64,000 bases of DNA, taken from positions 2,481,001-2,545,000 of the forward strand of contig CM032123.1 in NCBI GenBank assembly GCA_018894105.1, given 5' to 3'. Positions 37,601 to 49,051 of this stretch are shown piece after piece. Origin of the DNA: Jacaranda mimosifolia. Lineage: Eukaryota; Streptophyta; Magnoliopsida; Lamiales; Bignoniaceae. The position numbers and the translations under genes are program-made. Position 1 is the stretch's first letter. Every line of letters begins with the position of its first letter. The notes under the pieces were generated by a model. It ran no database searches and was not told the origin of the DNA. It worked only from the letters and a program-made list of their open reading frames with translations.

Positions 37601-39999
37601 ACTAGGCTTGAAGTGGGCAGGTAACCCAAACATCCTTGTTGCTGTCAAGGCATTTGGGTTGAAAGCTACTGCACAGGTATCCTCTCTATCTATATAATGA
37701 AGGGACAACTCGATTGCTAGGAATACTTTTTCTTATAATCAGCTTCAAATAGAAGTATTCTTTCTGTTCAACGTTATCCGGCCTGGAGTCATTTGTTTCA
37801 GGTGGTTGACTTGCAAGTATTTGCTACTCCACGAATCACATTGAAGCCTCTGGTTCCAAGCTTTCCTTGTTTTGCAAATATACATGTTTCTCTAATGGAG
37901 AAGGTGTGGATTGCCAGGTTTATCTCTGTTGGTGATAATTTCTTTGGAAAAACGTATATTGCTTGACAGGGTTGGATAAATTGGCACATCTTTTGGCTAC
38001 ATAACACTTATATGTGCTAATTATGAAAAATACCATACTGGGAAGACCACAATCACATGGAATCAAGATAGCAATTTATGTTCATCATATCTTCGATCTA
38101 TTTAAACGATTTTTAGCAGACAATAGAATGCCTAGAGTTAACAATTATGCAGGTTTGATTATCTTTTTTCCTTTGCCTTTCATTCTCTTTGTAGCCTCAT
38201 GTTGACTTTGGAGTAAAGCTGCTAGGTGCTGATGCTATGTCCATTCCTGGAGTATACAGAATTGTACAGGTATGTTTCAATATCTTGCCCTCGTTTTGTT
38301 ATAAGTTTGAGTTTCATATTACAGTCCCTCATTAGATTTTATTCTTCTTCAGGAACTTATCAAAGATCAGGTTGCAAATATGTATTTATGGCCTAAAAGA
38401 CTCGAAGTTCAAATAATGGACCCTGCAAAGTAAATCCGTGTTTGTTTCCAGCTTTCTTTACCAAACAATACCTTACAATAGTAAGTCTTTGATTTATGAT
38501 AATCTTCTGCCTTGCCAACTGACAGGGCAATGCAGAAACCAGTTGGGATTCTTAATGTGACTGTTATCAGAGCGACGAAGCTCAAGAAGAAAGATCTATT
38601 AGGGGCATCTGACCCTTATGTGGAGCTAAAACTCATTGATGACAAACTCCCGTCCAAGAAAACAACGGTCAAGCATAAGAACTTGAACCCTGAATGGAAC
38701 GAGGAATTCAGTTTCGTTGTTAAGGACCCAGAAACTCAAGTTCTAAAGCTAAAGGTTTTTGACTGGGAACAGGTATACTTGTTTCTTATACATAATACTT
38801 CCTGCCCTTGTTTGATTTTGATCATTACTAGTATGAGTGGGGATGAAGAAGTTTCTTTTCATATGCCCCCAATATTTTCTCCATCTTCACCAGTGTTTCT
38901 CATACTGATTGCATTTGTTTAGGTTGGATCGCACGATAAGATGGGCTTGAATATAATCCCATTAAAAGATCTGACTCCCGAGGAACCACAAACTTTTACC
39001 CTTGATCTACTTAAAAATCTGAATCCTGATGATAGTCAGAACGAAAAGTCGCGAGGGCAACTTGTAGTTGAAGTCACTTACAAACCTTTCAAGGATAATG
39101 AAATGCCAGGAAATCTTGAAAATTCAGGTGAAGTGCAGAAGGCTCCTGAAGGAACGCCTGATGGTGGTGGTTTGCTTGTCATAATAATCCATGAAGCTCA
39201 AGACTTGGAAGGGAAGCACCATACAAATCCATCCGTACGTCTACACTTTAGAGGGGAGGAAAGAAAAACTAAGGTAATCTTTAGTATGAGAAACATAGAT
39301 ATGGCTGAACAGTTGCAACTTTCCATTCAAAAATTTTCAGTTACTTCATGGTTTTATAAGGTAAAGATGTTTAAATTGGGCTCAACTAGCTGCAAGAAAT
39401 ATAGATATAATTGGGAAAAAATTGTGATGAATGACCAAATCTTTTATCACTGACCACGTGCGTTCTTGCAACCTCAGCCACACCAGCTGGATTGTTAATT
39501 ATTTATGTTGTGCTTGCATATTTGGTAGACTCTGAAGAAAAACAGAGATCCAAGATGGGAAGAAGAGTTTCAGTTCGTGCTGGATGAGCCTCCTACCAAC
39601 GACAAAATTCATGTGGAAGTAGTCAGTACTTCAAAAAGAATGGGTCTACGGCACCCCAAGGTACATGTTTTATGCAAAAATTAACTAAATAACACAAAGC
39701 AATGGCAATTTACTTCTATAGTTAGTAAAAGCTTGAACTGCCTTACTCGGCCCCTACAAATACAGTTGTTCTTGATCAAAAGCCATCCTCTTTACACTCA
39801 ACCAAGGCAAATTCTCATCTGATGAGCATTTCATCTAATCCATTTTTTAACTTCTTTTTTCTCGTAGGAAACTCTGGGTTATGTGGACATATACCTATCC
39901 GATGTTATCAACAACAAGCGTATCAACGAGAGGTACCACCTTATTGACTCAAAGAATGGTAGGATTCAGATTGAGATGCAATGGAGGACTGCATCTTGA
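34693..39999 (+). CDS. SYT2: Plant synaptotagmin (SYT1/SYT2 type)
   Basis: Twelve exons: 34693-34803, 36407-36505, 36611-36661, 36734-36857, 37558-37676, 37802-37903, 38195-38269, 38353-38429, 38526-38772, 38923-39273, 39529-39660 and 39868-39999. They join in frame to 539 residues. An N-terminal hydrophobic anchor (about residues 7-32, GVFGFGIGFAIGLVVGYFLF) precedes an SMP lipid-binding domain (about 66-252). C2A follows (about 258-370) and then C2B (about 419-520). C2A keeps Ca2+-loop acids (KKDLLGASDPY and FDWEQVGSHDK). C2B has TNPSV where DPY is usual. Family members tether the ER to the plasma membrane and act in lipid exchange, membrane repair and trafficking. MGIISTILGV and the overall sequence fit SYT2 slightly better than SYT1. 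Intron 1 (about 1.6 kb) carries the MITE and mitochondrial rRNA fragment listed separately. Confidence 0.94.
35033..35996. mobile_element. GTTTGG-family MITE split by mitochondrial rRNA sequence
   Basis: The left part (35,033-35,070) has GTTTGGTTTCATTTTGAAAG. The right part (35,726-35,996) ends ATGAAAATAAAACCAAACGGG, the usual right end of this family. The two halves are separated by 655 bases of mitochondrial rRNA sequence. The element lies in intron 1 of the synaptotagmin gene. Confidence 0.65.
35071..35725 (-). pseudogene. rrn26: Nuclear copy of mitochondrial 26S rRNA fragment (NUMT)
   Basis: Read on the minus strand this is a bacterial-type large-subunit rRNA. Landmarks in order are TTTATTAAAAACACAGGAC, ACACCTGCCCGGTGC, TTCTAAGGTAGCGAAATTCC, ACCTGCACAAATGG, GGTAAGACCCCGTGCA, TGTAGGATAGGTGGGAGG and CTCGCTCAACGGAT. 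These cover domain IV/V and part of the peptidyl-transferase region, about positions 1830-2445 in E. coli numbering. Phrases such as GACCCCGTGCA and TAACTATAGCTTCGCA fit plant mitochondrial 26S rather than plastid 23S rRNA. Several differences look like C to T changes expected after methylation in the nucleus. It is a fragment in an intron and antisense to the host gene, so it is not a functional rRNA. Confidence 0.9.
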
Positions 40000-40590
40000 G
40001 GGTCTTTGCACAAATGCTGTCTCTGACAATATAGGTCGTCTCAATAGTAACTAATGTGGTAAGAAGCCATGAATCCTTTTAGTTTTAGGCATGGTTTTGG
40101 TTTATGTTGCAGTAACTTTTCTGCATTTGATAGAATGAATATATAACAGTAATCATTTCACTCAAGTATTACTTTCCACAATAAGTACCTATTTATACAT
40201 GCTAATCAAAGCCCCACCCATCCAACCCCTAATTACTGGAAGTTCCATGAACATCTCCATCAAGGTTTAATTAAGACAGGTGTGCTCGAGTAGGAAGCCA
40301 CATTGCTGTTTGAAGACTAATCGGGCGGTGGCAGTTTTGTAATTTTAAGTTATGGTAGGGGATATAGCATACTAGTGTATGATCAGATGATGCTAAGGCT
40401 TGGTTTGATAAGGAGATTTTAAGCTACATATGAATCAAGAGACGCAGTCAGTGTCCAAAGCATGTAGTTGTGAGAGCAATGTGCTTCCTCAACCTTCTAA
40501 GTTATGCTCTCGTCGCTTGGAATTTTTGTATTAAGATTATTATAGGTGAGACATACTTGGTAAGACTTGTGCCCAAGCCTTCTTGAATTT
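40000..40590 (+). other. 3' UTR and downstream region of the synaptotagmin gene
   Basis: No coding sequence. Probably includes the 3' UTR of SYT2 (short AATAA-like signals near 40,134-40,150) and ends at the gypsy element. Confidence 0.4.
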
Positions 40591-43500
40591 TTTTTTTCTT
40601 TTTTGTGCAATACTTAGAACTTAGAGGTTAAAGGGTATTTTTGGACGAGAAGAGATTCTAGAGAGCTATAAAAAGACATTTTAAAAGGTTCTAGAAGATT
40701 CGAAAGGAGTTTAGATTGTTCTAGAAGAAACCTAAAGGTTTCGCAAGGTTTTGCAAAGTAGCAAAACGGACTACATGATTCTACAAGGTTCTAAAACATT
40801 CTATATTTTCTTAGAATGTAGGACAAATATCTAGAAACTCGTAAAAGTGTATAGGATGAGTAAATCTAGAAACTTTGGAGAGGTATAGAAATTTTAAGAT
40901 TTCTTTGAAGAGTTTAAAAGAATCTTTCTTAGTCGTTGGATCTTTTGATTACCTCTAAGACATTTTTGGAAAGTCTAACCTTTCTCAGTCATTGAATCTT
41001 CTCTTCCATTTAATCAGGTGGAAAACATAAATAAGAGAGAAGCTCTTGTTCGTTCCTAACAAAATCTAGAGTTAAGTTTGAGGGAAAAGTTTCATCAAAC
41101 AGCTCTGGTGTTTAACTTTACATGTTTGCCATTTTATTTAGTTTAGTGTCTTCCATTATTTTTTTAACACTTCCTTCATACACAAAATTTGAGAGAGGTT
41201 GACTTAACTAAGCCACAAAAGCAATTAAAGGAGCTAAGGGCACATTTGTTAGGGAAACAAGTTTGTGACAAGTGGTGTCAGCCCTAATGCGGCTTATGTT
41301 GTGAAGTCATCGCAATCGCAATCAATGAGGTTGGTACTGGCATGACCAAAAAGTACAGGAAGGAGCCTATATTGTCAAAAGGTAGAAAGAAGCGTGAGGA
41401 AATCAAAAAATGTGATGACAACTCTTATAGTCGAGCACAATGTCGAGATATTGGAGGACCATCAAACAACTAGAGTTTCTAAAGAAAAATATCCAAGCTT
41501 GCTTTAATTTCAATACTTTGAAATCGGAGTTATTGCACAGTTAGAGGATAAAGTGATGTAGGAGTTATTGCACGGTTAGAGGATAAAGTGATGCAGGCTA
41601 TCCAAGCCATGTAAGACAACATTAAGAAGATGCATGGGGATTTAGCTTATATAAGAGTCATTGCTAGAGCACGTGCTACGACAAGTGTGGTAAGTCCAAT
41701 GGTGGACTACCCTAAATCTTCAATGTTTAATTATAAGCGAGATGCTAAGGAGATCGAAAACTTCTTATACAATAGAGCTCTATTTTTAGGGGTCAATATA
41801 ATTGAAGAGACAACCAAGCTACCTACTATAACTCTTTATCTTATTTGTATAACTATTTTGTGGTAGCGTAGAAAATACACAAAAATAGTGAAACAGATAC
41901 CTAAAGTTGAATCATAAAACACAAGAAGTTGCAGTAATTGAATCATAAGACCAGTTGAAACATGATAGGAAAGTACGTTAAGGAGTTTACTATTATGCTT
42001 CAAAATCCCAATACGTTGAAATAAGATATCCTCTTTTGTTTTGTTGATGGGCTTCAAAATTGATAAAAACAAGAGGTGCAATGATGGGAAGTCAAGTCGG
42101 TAGATAGAGGAATTGAAATAAGAAACCATTGTAATATAAAAAGAGAAATCTGAGGTGATGAATTATCAAAGGACTGAGTGATTAGAAGAACAACTGGGGT
42201 AGCCATCATGGGAAAAAGTGTCTTTTCATTGTGTGCTTCATGTACCAATGGAAACTTTATAAACTCTATGCTATTTCTTCTTAATTCTTTTTTTCTTTTC
42301 TTGTTGAAATTTAATTATTTTTTTAATTTTTTAATTGTATTACTTAGAGGTCAACCATTTCTTGATCTCCATGGATAGATTCTGAGGATCTGTAGCACAA
42401 CTAAACACCATCCCAAATTTCTCATTGAGTATCTACAAAAGATTGGTGCTTCTAAAGGGTAAAATGACAAAGGTAGCTTGTCCAAATGTAGAGACAAGAG
42501 AGATAATAAAAAGGATTCTTCAAAGGGGGGAGATGAAAATTCCTCTTCAAACAATTATGATGAGAAAAATTGGGCCTTTGTGCCAAAAAGAGGATGCTTT
42601 GTGTGTAAAAGTTTGTGCATTATGAGCAATTGCTCGAGGCTTGGCCCCTTATCAGCTATCATGGAGGGCCAAGATGCGACACTAAGCATAAAAGTCGAAA
42701 CAAGTCAAATTAGGCCCCCTACCTATACTTAATCCCTTTGATGCTAAGCTAGTGTCAATGACATCTAGCAAGGGGCTGGCGTACATGGAGGTACTCGTCA
42801 ATGAGAAGTTTAGTAAGGCGTTGGTAGACATAGGAGCCATGTATAATGTCATTACTAATGAAGAGGTTGAGAGGTTAGGCTTTCAAGTAACAAGGTTGAA
42901 GGATAACTGAAAATAGATAAACACTAAAGTCAAACCCCTTAGCGATACCACTCAAGAAGTGGAGCTTTGCTTGGGCACTTGAAAGGTACTTTTCATTAGC
43001 ATAAAGTAATGAGTATCCACATAAGGCAATAAAGGCCAAAAGGGATAAGGAAGAGAGAGTTAATATTTTTAGCAATCTTGAAGAAAAATGTTGAACTGAT
43101 GATTCATAAGGATGATGTGCCACTGACTATCAAGAATGTTCTAAAGGAGACTTAATTGTGGTGATGGGAGAGGTTTTAGAAAATCTCCCACCAAGGTGAG
43201 ATGTAGACCAAAAAATAGTGTTGAAGTTGGGTGTCAGACTATTATGTGGCACTTTATCAGATAGCTCCACCTAAGTTGGAAAAACTTTAAAGGCAAGTAT
43301 CAAAATTGATGGACATGGGGAGGATCAACTCTTCAAATGCACCTTACGACGCATTATGTTATTCCAAAGGAAGTACGACAAGCTACTACAACTGTGCTTG
43401 AACTACCGAATGCTAAACAAGATAGTTGATTTATTTTAAAAGCTTGGGAAAGCTAAGGTATACATAAAAATGATCTTTCTAAAAGGCTATTATCAAGTCC

Positions 43501-45400
43501 AAATTGCTAAGAGAGATGAGCTGACCAAATTGCTAAGAGAGATGAGCTGAAGGTGACATGCATAACACATTATGACTCATATGAGTAGTTTAGTTATGCA
43601 ATTTGACTTAACACCCTAGAGCATTTTGCCCCTTGATAAACAAGATCTTTTACCGATACTTGGATCAATATATGGTAGTCTACCTTGGTGATGTTGTGGT
43701 TTATAGCAATTCCTTAGGATAATGCATCAACCATCGACTTACCATTTTCAAGTACTACGGGAGAATGAACCTACGTTAAAAAGAGACATGCTCTTTTGCA
43801 AAGGAAATGTGCACTTCTTAAGATATATTATTGGTCATGGGAAACTCATGATGGATGAAGCTGGTAAAGGCTATCCAAGAGTGAGAATCACTGGCTAAAG
43901 TAATGAGTTATAGTCTTTTATTGGTTTTGTGGACTACTATCAGTAGTGTCATACACGGCTACTCACACGAGCAGTCTCATTGACTGACCTACTCAAGAAG
44001 AACAAGATGTGGGACTGGCCCGAGAAATGTGATGCCTTTGAGCACTTAAAGGCAACCATAAGCAATAAGTTTATCCTAGCCTTCCCTAACTTTGGTAAGA
44101 TATCTAAGTTACACACATGCATTTGACTTTGTTATCAAAGGAGTACTTATGCAAAAAGGACATCCAATAGCTTCTGAGAGCATAAAGCTCAACGATACTG
44201 AGCGTCTACATGGTATTAGAGAAAGAGATGATATTTATCATCCAATACTTCTAGTATGGCAATACTACTTGTTGGACCCAAAGCTCATCATCAAGACAAA
44301 TAGTGTTGCCACTAATTATTTACAAACTTAAAGAAGCTATCATTAAAGTAGGGTAGATGGTAAGACTTCTAAGTAGAATGTAACTATTTGATTGCAATAC
44401 AAGCCCAATAAAGCTAACATGGTGACCAATACATTAAGTCGAAAAGTGGAGTGAGCAACTATCAGCTTAGCCAGATAGGATATAGTAGATTTCATGATAA
44501 AAGACTTTTATTTCATGGGGTGACTTTAGATGAAAATTTTAAAGCTCCTTGGTTCACAGTTATGCTTCTCAACGAGCTTTAACCTCCAAAGTGATGGGCA
44601 AACCAAATAGTGAATGCATTGTTAGAGTGCTACTAAGGCAGCTATAAGTGCCAACCAATAGAATTTGGCCAAGCTCTTAGGTATGGCACAATTTTCCTAC
44701 AAGTTGGAATAGAGCACCCTCGAGTAATGAGGCAACAACTACTTGCGCTTCATGCTTTGATGAAAACTCTGGATGCTGGAAAAAGCCCCAAAGCAGTTCA
44801 GATGGATAAGTTTATGTTGCTTGGGTGCATTTTCTTGCTCTACTTGGAGTCTAGATATTAAAGAAAGGAATCTTCCTCATTTTGGATATGTTGAAAGACA
44901 TAAAGAGTTTCTAGAAAATTATAGAATGCATTTTTCAAAATAATTAAGAAGGTTCTAGAAGGACTAGAAGAGATTGTGTTCAAAAGGTTCCGGATCATTC
45001 CATATTTTCTAGAATACAGAAGAAAGGTCTAAAAAGTTATGAAAGTATATAGAACATAGTAGAGTAATTTAGAAACTTGCAGAAAGGTATAGAAATTCCA
45101 AGATATTTTTTGGTAGTTCTGGAGACTCTCTCCTAGGCGTTGGATTTTTTGAATCTCCACCTCCTTAAATTGATGGCGAAAGTATAAATAGAGGAATGGC
45201 TTTCATTTAAAACTAAGCCGTAAAAGGTTGTTAAAGAAATTAAGGCCATACAGTATGTTGTTGACAGTACAAATCCATGATATTTGACTAACCCCTTCCT
45301 CATGTTGACAAATAAGTTTGTAATAACTAGAGGCAACTATTATCTTCAAGGTTTGGTTTCAAGTACTTTTATGAAGTACTTAGGAGTTATTGATTGGGTT
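40590..45400 (+). mobile_element. Decayed Ty3/gypsy LTR retrotransposon
   Basis: Two diverged direct repeats, about 40,640-41,270 and 44,880-45,330, share blocks such as AGGTTCTAGAAG, TCTAGAAACT and GAGAGGTATAGAAATT; they look like LTRs. A primer-binding site variant TGGTGTCAGCCC (41,273-41,284) follows the left one. The interior keeps, in order, gag remnants (DAKEIENFLYN near 41,735), a broken zinc knuckle (GCFVCKSLCIMSNC near 42,590), a protease (KALVDIGAMYNVI near 42,815, DIG for DTG), reverse transcriptase (YRYLDQYMVVYLGDVVVYS near 43,650-43,707), RNase H (VLMQKGHPIASESIKLNDTE near 44,140) and a piece of integrase (near 44,560). Many stops and frameshifts make it inactive. Domain order RT-RH-IN is gypsy. 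Confidence 0.85.
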
Positions 45401-46700
45401 TTGGAATCCTAAAGTTGATGTCGACCTAACAAAAATGTGTTGAGTTGTTGGGATGGCCACAACCGAAGCCACCTAATTTATAATGGATTTTGTTGTAATA
45501 AATTTGATGCAAATGTTATCTATTTAATTATTAGAGATTACATAATTAGATATATGTATCTTTATATATGTATTTATGCGATATATATAAAAGATATATT
45601 TATTACATATGAATAAAATATAATAGATTTAGGTTGACTCAACATTAATTGTGAGATAAAAATTGAAAAAGTAAAAATTTATATAATGTTATACTATTAT
45701 TTTTAAAAATAATGAAGAACTAATGATTCCATGTCAATGTTTTAGAGAAAGAATAGTTTTGTGGGAAAAAAATTATTTTAAACAGGAGTGATATTTTAGA
45801 ATGTAAAATATGGATGAATAAGTTTAGATTGGAAGGAACATATAAATGACAAAATGCTTTTGTTCGTAAGCTAGCAAAAAATGAGTTCAAACTCTAAGCT
45901 CAGTGAACGTGTGTGGATGGAAAAGAAGAAGAACATAGCTAAGAAAATAAGGAATTGAGAACAACATAGAGCAAGGAGTGAAGAATGGGGAAAAAGGGAA
46001 ATTGCATTAAACTTTTAGGAATGTTCAACTACATACGCAAAGTGCTATTTATAAAACTAAAACTAGCTAACAAATTCTGTTAACAGCCTAACCATTTGCC
46101 AGAGCCAAAACCAGAACCGGTCAATGTGCAACATGCATCCCTCCCCCCTAATCAAATCTATTTTAAAGAATTTTCATTGAGATGGCACCATTGAGATACA
46201 AATGTATCGCTGTAACTTATGAAAATGCTAACACATTAACATAGAACGTTACTCAATTGTTGGGACGTCATTTTGACAAAAATGATGCCGTTTTAATGTT
46301 ACTATTGGAAGATAATAAAAAAAGAAGAAGAGAAAACGTAGCCACATTTTTGTATGGCATGTGCACAACTGAGCTTGTTTTCAACCTTTGAACTTGTAAC
46401 ACTAGCCACTGAGTTCTTTACGATGATTGAATTCTAAAGATGTACTACATCGTTCTTTCTTAATTCAAGAATAATGAATATATTCAATGTATTACACTTT
46501 ATTCATTTAATAATTACACCTCAAATAATTTACTAAATTGAAATGATCTTATAAATAAATGTAGTCAACATGATTGTGAACCCTATAACATTACTTTTTC
46601 TTTCTTTTACATTGCTCTGTCTCATTTTGTTCAACATTAGAGTTATTTCACAATAAGCAGCAAATTGCAATAGGATTACCACATCTGGATGGTTTTCTAA
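45401..46700. other. Intergenic, no gene seen
   Basis: AT-rich sequence between the gypsy remnant and the duplicated CLAVATA1 upstream region. No supported feature. Confidence 0.4.
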
Positions 46701-46957
46701 TTCTCTTTAATCTAAATGATAATAAATGATTTAAGTGTGTTCTGTAGTATCTATTCATAGCTTTTAAAGTCATTTTAGAATTGAATTTTGAATTTAAATA
46801 TTAAATTCATATGCAATTGAGTGTCTATATCAAGGTTTTAGTTAACATATGTCCATTATTTTCTAATTTTGCCACATGTCAAATAATTAGTTTGATTGAA
46901 GATGCTAAAACATATTTTCATGTCTTCATACTTTCAAAACAACAAAAACCAACATAA

Positions 46958-47411
46958 CACTACAAGAAAAAAATAAATTAGTGACAAAATAGTAAGTGGT
47001 AATACAAAAGTTGTTACTAACTATGTATATTAAGTGACAAAAAATTTAATTTTGTCACTTTAATGATTTTTACAAACTTAATAGTGACAAGAATAATATT
47101 AAAGCTGTCACTATAAACAATTAGTGATACACTTATTGTGACAATAAAAATCTTGTCACAAAATATAGTGACAATTTTTATTGTCACTAAATTGTCACTA
47201 TAGGGGTGTCACTAATTGTTAATGGTGAGAACTTAAAACATTCACTTTTGTCACTATTGAGTTATGTTGTGACAAGATAAAAATTCTTGTCACTTAAAAA
47301 TTGATCATTAATGACAAGATAAAAATTATTGTTACTCAATACATGTTATTAGTGACAACTTTTACTTCATCACTTATTATTTTGTCACTAATATTATATT
47401 TTTTTATAGTG
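46958..47411. mobile_element. Miniature CACTA (En/Spm-type) element
   Basis: This 454-bp element starts CACTACAAGAAAAA and ends TTTTTTTATAGTG. It is flanked by TAA on both sides (46,955-46,957 and 47,412-47,414), the 3-bp duplication of CACTA transposons. The interior is packed with GTGACAA and TTGTCAC units in both orientations, like the subterminal transposase-binding repeats of the superfamily, and has no gene. The duplicated region near 55,041 reads AACATAATTTTATTTTT with one TAA, which is the matching empty site. Confidence 0.92.
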
Positions 47412-47432
47412 TAATTTTATTTTTAAAAATGC

Positions 47433-47434
47433 CA

Positions 47435-47503
<69 letters not shown>
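47433..47503. repeat. (AC)n and (TG)n microsatellites
   Basis: An AC run (47,433-47,468) is followed by a short AT bridge and a TG run (about 47,480-47,503). Together they form a palindromic, hairpin-capable repeat. Confidence 0.9.
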
Positions 47504-47505
<2 letters not shown>

Positions 47506-47870
47506 ACATTTTCGTACAAAACAAAAAGAAAAATCAACACAATTTTACTTTTAAAGGCGTCAAACCATTGCTATCCAATTAGTTAATTCAAAAACATTTT
47601 ACTGTCGCACAAAACTCAACATAAAAAACAAACAAATTCTAATGGTCTCTGAATGAACTCCATCAGTCTAAAACTAGAGCCAAAAAAGATTCTGTGCTCA
47701 GACTTCAGATTGGCCAATGGACTAACATTGAAATCATCAGAACCTCAGATGTCAGATCTGGTCCACATCCGCATGATCTATCGGTTCTGCTTCAACTGAC
47801 AAATGGCCTTTTTTACTTTATTCAGTGAAGATGGTAATCATAACCACTTAGTCCGCTCTTGACTTACTTA

Positions 47871-48233
47871 ACACTCGTTTGTTTTTGTTTTTTGGACACA
47901 TTTTTTTTTTCTATTGAAAATAAAAACATGAAATCATCAATTTTTTTTCTATTTTTACAGATATTTTTATTTTTAAAATATTTTTTTAGATAAATTTTTA
48001 CACTCTCTCTCTATTTTGACTATTTATCACTTCTCATTTTCTCCTACTCATATTTAGACGTCTTTTAATACAAAAAAAATATATTTTCTAAATACAACTC
48101 ATTTTCAATTCTAAAACATCCAAATAATATTTTATTTTTAAAAATATTTTTATAACTAACTTTTCACTATTCCTTTTTACCAAAAAATAAAAATACCTGC
48201 AAAAAACAAATCCAAACAGCCTATTAGCTATTA
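47871..48233. mobile_element. GTTTGG-family MITE in duplication copy 1
   Basis: TTA flanks both sides (47,868-47,870 and 48,234-48,236). Ends are ACACTCGTTTGTTTTTG and CCAAACAGCCTA. It is absent at the corresponding place in copy 2 (near 55,435). Confidence 0.65.
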
Positions 48234-49051
48234 CTAGTACTCTTCCCACGTCCTACATAATCATGTTTTTGAAGGTTTTGAGATCTATTAATTTAAATAT
48301 GTATTTATATTAACAATATATGTAATAGTTAATTATATATATGATGAGTTTTTAAAAATATTCTCTTACCCAAGCGTCAGGTAGCTAAAAGTTTCAATTA
48401 TTCAGTTTGATTTTGAATTCTTAAGCCACAAAGTGATTAGGCCACCGATATTTATCCAATAAAAATTATTCCAACTATCAAATCAATATGTGAAGAAATT
48501 GAGAAATAAATATCAGAAGAAGATTTAAAGAAAAAAATAATTTACAGTTGCAAACCTGTAATTGTCAAAATATGAAGTAGAAGAAGTACTAGTCATTTGA
48601 TAAATGGATCTTAACTGATATGGTCTAACTTAAACCCTTCAAATGTACCAAATCTAATGGATATGGTTCTTCACGTTAGAAATCATGTCAAGTCGAGTTA
48701 ATCTGATAGGAATAGAAAGATGCAGTAAATAAAAAACAATACTAAAATATGCAAATCTATCGAAAACAAAGCTATAATATTTGAGAAGGTCTAAGCTTGG
48801 AGCTCCTTTTATAAAGGTAACTTTTATTGATGGAATCATTAAGTTGTGACTTGTGATCAACTATAGTGATATATATTTAATTATCTCCTAGGATTAGAAT
48901 GAAAAACTGAGGAGAAATCCTAAGCTCTTTTCACCTCGTAGCACTTTTGGCCCCTCGGCTTCGGGGCCATTAAAGGGCTCTCAGAAGAGGCATTCATCAA
49001 ATATAATGGATTGTAATAATCATAGGAATCAGTGTTTGTTATTACAACTTG

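Larger units (their letters stand above)
46700..48905. repeat. CLV1-upstream segmental duplication, copy 1
   Basis: Aligns in the same orientation with about 54,300-58,105. Shared blocks include AATTGAATTTTGAATTTAAAT-like sequence near 46,780 and 54,860, GACTTCAGATTGGCCAATGG near 47,701 and 55,272, AAGCGTCAGGT near 48,373 and 55,593, and GATATATATTTAATTATCTC near 48,870 and 58,070. Each copy carries its own later insertions. Confidence 0.85.
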
